Positions 58,296-64,000 of a stretch of 64,000 nt of DNA are shown here, one piece after another. A program made the position numbers and the translations under genes. Under the pieces are notes generated by a model that saw nothing but the letters and a program-made list of their open reading frames with translations, did not search any database and was not told where the DNA came from. The stretch is from Clostridium sp. AN503 (GTDB lineage Bacteria; Bacillota; Clostridia; Lachnospirales; Lachnospiraceae): positions 1,612,001 through 1,676,000 of the forward strand of contig NZ_JBFDTP010000002.1 in assembly GCF_040719375.1 (NCBI RefSeq). The letters are read 5' to 3'. Position 1 is the stretch's first letter, and the number at the start of each line of letters is the position of its first letter.

Positions 58296-59651
58296 TTATT
58301 TTAAAATGTCCTTCAAATCCTTTAAGCCAGTCTGGGTGGTCACGATGATCACGGTATCTCCCTGTTCAATACAGTCCTTACCACGAGGAGTGATGATCTT
58401 TCCTCCACGGTTGATACAGGCGATCAGCAGGTTGTCTTTAAAAGAAAGCTTCTCTAAGGGGATCCCGCGCATAGGTGCGTCTTTGCCCACACGGAATTCC
58501 AGCGCTTCGGCCCGGTTTGCCACGATCTTATACAGGGTTTCCACATTGCTGCCCATGGAATTCTGCATGGCCCGCACATACCGGATGATTCCATCTGCTG
58601 TGATCAGCTTTGGATAAATAATGCTGCCCAGGTTCATCTGCTGGATCACATCCTCAAAAGCGATGCGGTTGATCTTTGTCACCAGCTTTGCTTTTGACAT
58701 AGAGGCGGCATACAGGGAAAGCATGATATTCTCCTCATCAAATCCGGTCAGGGAGGCAAATGCTTCCGTCTGGCAGATCCCTTCCTCCAAAAGCAGCTGC
58801 TGGTTGGAACCGTCCCCGTGAATGATCATCGCCTTTGGCAGAAGCTCGCTCAACTCATTGCAGCGGTTTAAATCCTGCTCGATGATCTTGATCTTGATAC
58901 CAGTATCCTCTAACATTTTTGCCAGATAATAGGTGATCTTGCCGCCGCCCACAAACATGGCGGACTTGATGGTGCTGTTTGCGATGCCGATATGCTGGAA
59001 AAAGTCCCTCACTTCCGCTGGGGAAGCGATAAAAGATATCTTGTCGCCGCACTGCATCTGGAAATTGCCGTCAGGTATGATCACATCATGCCCCCGCTCT
59101 ACAGCACAGATCAGCACATTGCAGCGCAGCCGCTGAGGCACCTCGTATACCTGCATCTTATGTAAGACAGAGTTCTCCGGGATGATAAATTTCATCAGCT
59201 CCACCCTGCCTTTGGCAAATGTATCAATCTTGATGACCGATGGGAACTTCAATAGCCGTGAGATCTCCGTGGCTGCCGCCAGCTCCGGGTTGATCGCCAT
59301 GGAGAGGTTCAACTCTTCACGAATATAGCGGATCTCGTTGGCATATTCCGGGTTGCGGATCCGGGCGATCGTATGGCAGTTGCCGGCTTTTTTTGCGATC
59401 AGGCAGCACAGCATATTCAGCTCGTCCGAGTTGGTGGTGGCGATCAAAAGGTCAGTCTCCCTGATCCCGGCCTCCATCTGTACCTGATAAATAGCGCCGT
59501 TCCCCTCCACACCCATCACATCAATATTGTCTGTGATACTGCGCAGCTTGGAGCCATCCTTGTCAATGACCGTGATGTCATGCCCTTCGTTGTTGAGCTG
59601 CTCCGTCAGAGTCAACCCCACTTTTCCGCATCCCACGATGATAATCTTCAT
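58296..59651 (-). CDS. trkA: Trk system regulatory protein TrkA
   Basis: 451 residues, two RCK units each with a nucleotide-binding domain (MKIIIVGCGKVGLTLTEQL; the second with SAMFVGGGKITYYLAKML) and a TrkA_C domain. It binds NAD(H)/ATP and gates TrkH. It starts 14 nt after the RNase G-like gene, so the trk pair may be read from the upstream operon. Confidence 0.95.
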   Translation of the reverse strand: MKIIIVGCGKVGLTLTEQLNNEGHDITVIDKDGSKLRSITDNIDVMGVEGNGAIYQVQMEAGIRETDLLIATTNSDELNMLCCLIAKKAGNCHTIARIRNPEYANEIRYIREELNLSMAINPELAAATEISRLLKFPSVIKIDTFAKGRVELMKFIIPENSVLHKMQVYEVPQRLRCNVLICAVERGHDVIIPDGNFQMQCGDKISFIASPAEVRDFFQHIGIANSTIKSAMFVGGGKITYYLAKMLEDTGIKIKIIEQDLNRCNELSELLPKAMIIHGDGSNQQLLLEEGICQTEAFASLTGFDEENIMLSLYAASMSKAKLVTKINRIAFEDVIQQMNLGSIIYPKLITADGIIRYVRAMQNSMGSNVETLYKIVANRAEALEFRVGKDAPMRGIPLEKLSFKDNLLIACINRGGKIITPRGKDCIEQGDTVIIVTTQTGLKDLKDILK

Positions 59652-59664
59652 TTCGCAATCCCCT

Positions 59665-60861
59665 TTATTTTTCTTTCTCCGTTTTGTAAAGCTGCTCCCA
59701 GAGCGGCCTCTTCTCTTTCTTCCGCGTGATCTCCACGAGATTAAGCCCGGTCATATCTACTACCGTAGTCTTTACCGGGTCCTTTCGCACCAGTTCACGC
59801 AGGGTATCCATCAAAAGTGTTTTGTCGGAATCTTCTTTCATATCGATAAAGTCTACCATGATGATACCTGACAGGTTACGAAGCCTCATCTGGCGCCCGA
59901 TCTCTGCCGCAGCCTCCAGATTGATCATACGGATCGTATCTGCCAGGTTCTTTTTCCCGGAATATTTCCCTGTGTTGACATCGATGACAACCATAGCTTC
60001 CGTGTACTCGATCACCAGATAACCGCCGGATTTCAGCCATACGCGCTTCTGGCAGGCCTGGTCCATCACGGATTCCAGAGAATACAGATTTGCCAGGCTT
60101 ATCATGGGGTCTGTATAGAGCCGCAGCTTTAAGCCGCTCTCCGGCTCGTATAATTTTAAATAGGACTGCAGATTCCGGTATACATCCTGATCATCCGTGA
60201 CGATCTCCTCCACACTTCCGGCCGGACAGCTCCTGAGGCTTTTTAAATATTCCGGCTCCGCCTCATATAGCAGGCTGTAACAGGTGCGGTATCTGGCTGA
60301 TTCCACGACCCGCTGGCACTCTTTTATGAGGACAGATACCTCCCGCAGGAGAGGCTCCTCCTGCCTGTAGGCATTGGTCCGCACAATCACACCACAACTG
60401 CCGCCGGTCAGGGCTTCCAGCTGTGGCCTCACGCTGTCCTTCCAGCTCCGGTCTCCGATCTTGGAGGAAAACCCGATCAGAGGCTTTCCTGCTGTCAGGA
60501 CCGCATATTTCCCGGTAAAGTTCAAGTTCCCTGTCAGGACTGGGTCCTTTGTCTTCACCGCTTCCTTGGCAACCTGCACAATGATCTCGTCTCCGCATTT
60601 TAAGCTTCCGCTGTGCCCGTCAGCAAACAGGGAGACCGGATTGTCTGTCAGACTGTAATAACCGGTCCACCCATTTCCGAAATCCACAAAAGCAGAGTTT
60701 AAGTTCTTGACGATATTTTTTACTTTCCCAATATAGATATTGCCCAGAATGGAGCTTTCCTCTTCCAGCCCCAGCTCCACCGCTTCTTTTCCGGCGAACT
60801 GGGCTGTCAGGAGCCGTCCGTTCCATCTGGTGATCACAAATTTATTCAATGTCTTCTCCAA
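59665..60861 (-). CDS. rng: Ribonuclease E/G family protein
   Basis: 398 residues, the size of a compact RNase G without the long C-terminal scaffold. S1-like region (ILGNIYIGKVKNIVKNLNSAFVDFGNGWTGY), catalytic DVNTGKYSGKK and MIVDFIDMKED-type (IIMVDFIDMKEDSD) metal-binding segments are present. It lacks the CPxCxG zinc link typical of longer E/G proteins. Overlaps the DUF2344 gene by 20 nt. Confidence 0.9.
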   Translation of the reverse strand: MEKTLNKFVITRWNGRLLTAQFAGKEAVELGLEEESSILGNIYIGKVKNIVKNLNSAFVDFGNGWTGYYSLTDNPVSLFADGHSGSLKCGDEIIVQVAKEAVKTKDPVLTGNLNFTGKYAVLTAGKPLIGFSSKIGDRSWKDSVRPQLEALTGGSCGVIVRTNAYRQEEPLLREVSVLIKECQRVVESARYRTCYSLLYEAEPEYLKSLRSCPAGSVEEIVTDDQDVYRNLQSYLKLYEPESGLKLRLYTDPMISLANLYSLESVMDQACQKRVWLKSGGYLVIEYTEAMVVIDVNTGKYSGKKNLADTIRMINLEAAAEIGRQMRLRNLSGIIMVDFIDMKEDSDKTLLMDTLRELVRKDPVKTTVVDMTGLNLVEITRKKEKRPLWEQLYKTEKEK

Positions 60862-61570
60862 AATCCTCCAGCGAGCAAAGGATCATCTGCCCATCTGTCT
60901 CTTTCTCCGCATATACTTCCGTGCGGGTGACCATCAGTGCAAATTCCGGCATAGTCTCCCCGCGGCTCTCCAGGTAGGCCCGTATGACCGCATCCGGCTT
61001 TAAGTTGGCGGCGCTGCCTGTAGCGATCTGCATCCGGATCTGATGCTCTTTTGTCTCCGGGCACTCAACAGCTTCCAGGAGATGGATCATGGGACGGATA
61101 TCCACTTCCTTTTCGCCTTTTTTTGTCTTTTTGAGGATCAGGATAGGTTGTCCCGCCATAAATGACTGAAGGCCGTCCGAAAAATCAGCCCAGTTCTCCG
61201 GCTCATACATCTCCCGGAACTTTACGGTGTAGTCTGCAGCAGCTACGATAGACATGGCATTGGCGGCTGTATCCGGCAATAACCTGTAAGACAGAGCTTC
61301 CATCCCTTCCACCATCACACTGTTGATCCGTTCAAGCATTGCCCTGGAGGAGTCCGTACTCAGGACTTCGATATCCACGTATTCTCCGCGGCTTTCCAGC
61401 CCAACCCCAAGCGGCGCCGCAAAGGACATGACCTGGTGTGGGCTGAAGCCCTCGCTGTAACGGATATCTACATCCGCCCTCCTCATCACCTTCTGGAAAT
61501 ACCGCATAATGTCCAGATGCCCGACAAATTTCATGGCGCCTTCTTTGGCAAATTTAATTCTTATCTTCAA
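60842..61570 (-). CDS. Radical-SAM-associated DUF2344 protein
   Basis: 242 residues from the TTG at 61570 (GGAGGAGGTG 7 nt upstream; the GTG at 61579 lies within it). The opening MKIRIKFAKEGAMKFVGHLDIMRYF and PHQVMSFAAPLGVGLES are characteristic of the DUF2344 family that always sits beside the large B12-binding radical SAM protein (fused with it in some genomes). Function unknown, perhaps tRNA or rRNA modification. Confidence 0.88.
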   Translation of the reverse strand: MKIRIKFAKEGAMKFVGHLDIMRYFQKVMRRADVDIRYSEGFSPHQVMSFAAPLGVGLESRGEYVDIEVLSTDSSRAMLERINSVMVEGMEALSYRLLPDTAANAMSIVAAADYTVKFREMYEPENWADFSDGLQSFMAGQPILILKKTKKGEKEVDIRPMIHLLEAVECPETKEHQIRMQIATGSAANLKPDAVIRAYLESRGETMPEFALMVTRTEVYAEKETDGQMILCSLEDFGEDIE

Positions 61571-63422
61571 AGCAGACACCTCCTCCGTAAGTACGCGCGC
61601 CGCAGCCGGAACATCTCTGACGGCAGTTTGGCGTCACATCAGCATTGAGGGCGTTTTGCCACTCGCGTTTTAAAAATTCCTTAGACACGCCGGCATCGAT
61701 GAAATCCCAGGGGAATACTTCGTCCAGCCCGCGCTCCCTGGTGGTATAAAAATCAATATCTACACCACAGGTCTCAAAAGCCTGCATCCAGATCTCGTTC
61801 CGGAAATGTTCTGACCAGGAATCATAGATCGCACCCTGGTGGTAAGCCTCCTCGATGACAGCCGCCACCTTCCGGTCCCCGCGCGCCAAAACACCCTCCA
61901 GCACCGTTAAATCTGCTTCATGGTAGTTGTATTTCAGACTCTTGTAATTGAGCATCTTTTTGAATTTGTCCTTTACAATATAGGCCCGCTCTAAAAATTC
62001 ATCCTTTGTGCACATCCTTGCCCACTGGAATGGAGTAAACGGCTTCGGCACAAAGAAGGAGGAGCTTGCGACCACCTGCACCCTGCCGTTTCGCTCTTCT
62101 TTGGGGATCTCATCATAATAAAGCTCAGCAATCTTCTCAGACAGCTCAGCGATCCCTTCCATATCCTCCACGGTCTCTGTAGGAAGGCCCAGCATAAAGT
62201 ACAGCTTAACCCGGTTCCATCCCCCGTGGAACGCATCAGATGCGCCCTTTAGGATGACCTCCTCCGTCAGCCCCTTGTTGATCACATCGCGGAGCCTCTG
62301 GCTTCCAGCTTCCGGCGCAAAGGTCAGGCTGCTCTTTTTCACATCCTGTACCCGGCTCATCACGTCCAGGGAAAAGGCGTCGATCCGCAGGGACGGCAGG
62401 GAGATGTTGACACCCTTGCCGTGGAACTCGTCGATCAGGAACATGACCAGCTCCTTCAAATACGTATAGTCACTGGAGCTTAAGGAGCTTAAGGAAATCT
62501 CCTCATGCCCGGTATTCTTTAACATCTTGTATGCGTAGTCCTTTAGATACTCCAGGCTGTGTTCCCTTAGCGGACGATACACATTCCCGGCCTGGCAGAA
62601 CCGGCAGCCGCGTATGCAGCCGCGCTGGATCTCCAACACCACTCTGTCCTGGGTCACCTTGATATACGGGACGATCGGATTCTCAATATAGGGCGCGTCG
62701 TCCATATCCAATACCAGTTCCTTGGCAATCCGTTCCGGAATCCCAGGAAGATTGGGCTTAAAGTCTGCGATCGTACCGTCTTCATGGTACGATACATCGT
62801 AAAACATCGGCACATAGATGCCGGGTACCTTCGCAGCCGCCTCTAAAAAGGTGATGCGGCTGCCGCCTGCCCGGCGGATCTCCTTGTACAGATCGAACAG
62901 AGCGTCATACTGGGTTTCTCCTTCTCCGATATAGAACAGGTCAAAAAAAGGCGCCAGCGGTTCCGGATTGTAGGCGCAGGGGCCGCCGCCGATCACGATC
63001 GGGTCATTTTCCTTGCGGTCCTCCGCATGGAGCGGGATGCCAGAGAGATCCAGCACCTGAAGGATGTTGGTGTAGCACATCTCATACTGGATCGTGAACC
63101 CAAGAAAATCAAAGTCCCTGACCGGGTCCTGTGATTCCAACGCAAAAAGAGGGATATGGCGCTCCCTCATCAATGCGTCTAAATCGGTCCACGGGGAAAA
63201 TACCCGCTCACAGTATACGTCATCCCGCTTATTAAACATCGCATACAGAATCTGCATCCCAAGGTGGGACATGCCGATCTCATACACGTCGGGGAAACAC
63301 ATGGCAAAGCGGATATCCACTTTGTCCGGGTCCTTCACGGCGATATTCATCTCATTGCCGATATAGCGTGCCGGCTGCTGCACGCTGAGAAGTATCTCAT
63401 CATTTAAAGCTAGTTTTCTCAT
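61554..63422 (-). CDS. B12-binding-domain radical SAM protein
   Basis: 622 residues. N-terminal B12-binding-like fold (~40-200), radical SAM cluster motif CIRGCRFCQAG, and a C-terminal Cys cluster (CRQRCSGCGA). The family (TIGR03960-type) is widespread in Clostridia and adjacent to DUF2344 and RNase G; its substrate is unknown. Its 3' end overlaps DUF2344 by 17 nt. Confidence 0.92.
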   Translation of the reverse strand: MRKLALNDEILLSVQQPARYIGNEMNIAVKDPDKVDIRFAMCFPDVYEIGMSHLGMQILYAMFNKRDDVYCERVFSPWTDLDALMRERHIPLFALESQDPVRDFDFLGFTIQYEMCYTNILQVLDLSGIPLHAEDRKENDPIVIGGGPCAYNPEPLAPFFDLFYIGEGETQYDALFDLYKEIRRAGGSRITFLEAAAKVPGIYVPMFYDVSYHEDGTIADFKPNLPGIPERIAKELVLDMDDAPYIENPIVPYIKVTQDRVVLEIQRGCIRGCRFCQAGNVYRPLREHSLEYLKDYAYKMLKNTGHEEISLSSLSSSDYTYLKELVMFLIDEFHGKGVNISLPSLRIDAFSLDVMSRVQDVKKSSLTFAPEAGSQRLRDVINKGLTEEVILKGASDAFHGGWNRVKLYFMLGLPTETVEDMEGIAELSEKIAELYYDEIPKEERNGRVQVVASSSFFVPKPFTPFQWARMCTKDEFLERAYIVKDKFKKMLNYKSLKYNYHEADLTVLEGVLARGDRKVAAVIEEAYHQGAIYDSWSEHFRNEIWMQAFETCGVDIDFYTTRERGLDEVFPWDFIDAGVSKEFLKREWQNALNADVTPNCRQRCSGCGARTYGGGVCFEDKN

Positions 63423-63429
63423 GATCTTT

Positions 63430-64000
63430 TCACCATTCTTTTTTTAGTTCCATGTTCCAGTCCAACCGGTATGGACCGTTCTCCATGGTTTTTAAATAAT
63501 TATAAACGCTTATGCGGTAATGGAACTCAGACTGTGGATCCTCCACATCAGGTCTGCTCCAGTAGGCATAGCCATACATGTAACTCTGCGTAAAATCATC
63601 CCATGAGGGGTACATGGCCTGCAGCTTTCGTCCGATCTCCAGGGACTTGTCCATGGCTTCCTCATAGGTATAATAGCCGATCACATAATAATCGCCTAAA
63701 AGCATCAGGGCGCGGCTCAAATCCCATGCAGAAACCGCATAATCTCCATAGGTTTTGTAAGCCATGTAAGCTGACATCTGACGTACCGCTTCCGCATCGG
63801 AAATGACTTCGGAGGTGCTGTCCCAGGATGCGTTCAAATCCATATCTGTGGCAAACTGCCCCAACTGGTGTTCATCATAATAATTCTTTAAAGCCTGATT
63901 GTGACCCTCTGTCTCCAGCCAGGTGATCATATCTTCTGCCGATTTCCGGTCTGTGATGTTCCAGTCGCGCTGCAGAACCTCCTTAAGCACCGCCGCATAG
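63430..64000 (-). CDS. DUF1266-like protein (5' end outside window)
   Basis: The open frame continues through the right edge, so this is a partial gene. It contains WNITDRKSAEDMITWLETEGHN and AWDLSRALMLLGDYYVIGYYTYEEAMDKSLEIGRKLQ, a pattern matching DUF1266 (small helical proteins of unknown function, often secreted or lipoprotein-linked). GTG at 63990 would be an internal start. It precedes the radical SAM gene by 7 nt. Confidence 0.75.
   Translation of the reverse strand, partial: YAAVLKEVLQRDWNITDRKSAEDMITWLETEGHNQALKNYYDEHQLGQFATDMDLNASWDSTSEVISDAEAVRQMSAYMAYKTYGDYAVSAWDLSRALMLLGDYYVIGYYTYEEAMDKSLEIGRKLQAMYPSWDDFTQSYMYGYAYWSRPDVEDPQSEFHYRISVYNYLKTMENGPYRLDWNMELKKEW

Noticed and set aside
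1..64000. CRISPR arrays or Cas genes
   Set aside because: No regularly spaced direct repeats with unique spacers and no Cas-like proteins seen.

Overview
The window looks like a chromosomal segment of a Gram-positive, low-to-mid-GC Clostridia, most likely a Lachnospiraceae. The evidence is the minCDE-rodA-mgsA block, SepF, an L27 with the Prp-cleaved N-terminus, the SOS pair lexA/yneA, a glmS ribozyme, Lac/Cel-type PTS genes and consensus sigma-A promoters. The assignment rests on gene content and protein character only; I ran no database search.

Layout. 0-10.7 kb (+): division, cell-wall and housekeeping genes: minC(partial)-minD-minE-rodA-mgsA-D,D-carboxypeptidase, a P-loop protein, an HlyD-like protein, yggS-sepF, aroB-lspA-rluD and a cytidylate-kinase-like gene. 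10.8-12.3 kb: the divergent SOS pair lexA/yneA, with three LexA boxes, one of them between the -35 and -10 of a consensus promoter. 12.3-22.4 kb is an AT-rich accessory region of orphan immunity-like and hypothetical genes, some damaged, around an intact lantibiotic/antimicrobial-peptide resistance module (three ABC genes divergent from a two-component system). 22.4-24.3 kb (-): a Xer-type tyrosine recombinase and a TtcA-like thiolase. 24.4-34.6 kb (+): a sugar/glycopeptide catabolic region: an HPr-like protein with Asp at the Ser46 position, a MupG/DUF871 glycosidase, a PRD activator, PTS IIA-IIB-IIC, a stand-alone GrdB-N-like protein, a glycosylasparaginase, an M20 dipeptidase, CutC and YitT. 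Two near-identical palindromes (24753 and 27912) probably mark the PRD regulator's promoters. A Cache-GGDEF protein follows.

37.0-44.6 kb is the highlight: a compact (~7.6 kb) integrated inovirus-like (filamentous phage) element flanked by direct repeats. It has a signal-peptide major coat protein, a small ssDNA-binding-like protein, a Zot/pI-like ATPase, a pVI-like membrane protein and a large pIII-like adsorption protein. Its replication protein is not a typical phage Rep. It is a eukaryotic-CRESS/circovirus-type Rep (HUH endonuclease plus superfamily-3 helicase). Just upstream of rep is an 11-bp stem-loop carrying the nonanucleotide TAGTATTAC on the rep strand, which is the classic circovirus origin. 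The element also has a ribbon-helix-helix regulator with three palindromic operators, a tRNA-like sequence with an enlarged anticodon arm, and terminators placed much as in Ff phages.

44.9-64 kb: envelope genes (an LCP ligase and an NlpC/P60 hydrolase), glmS with its ribozyme, the minus-strand ribosome/GTPase operon rplU-prp-rpmA-obgE-yhbY-nadD-yqeK-rsfS, an MFS transporter convergent with trkH-trkA, and RNase G with two radical-SAM-associated genes. A DUF1266-like gene runs off the right edge. The core blocks read as a normal chromosome; the 12-22 kb and 37-45 kb segments are the inserted or variable parts.
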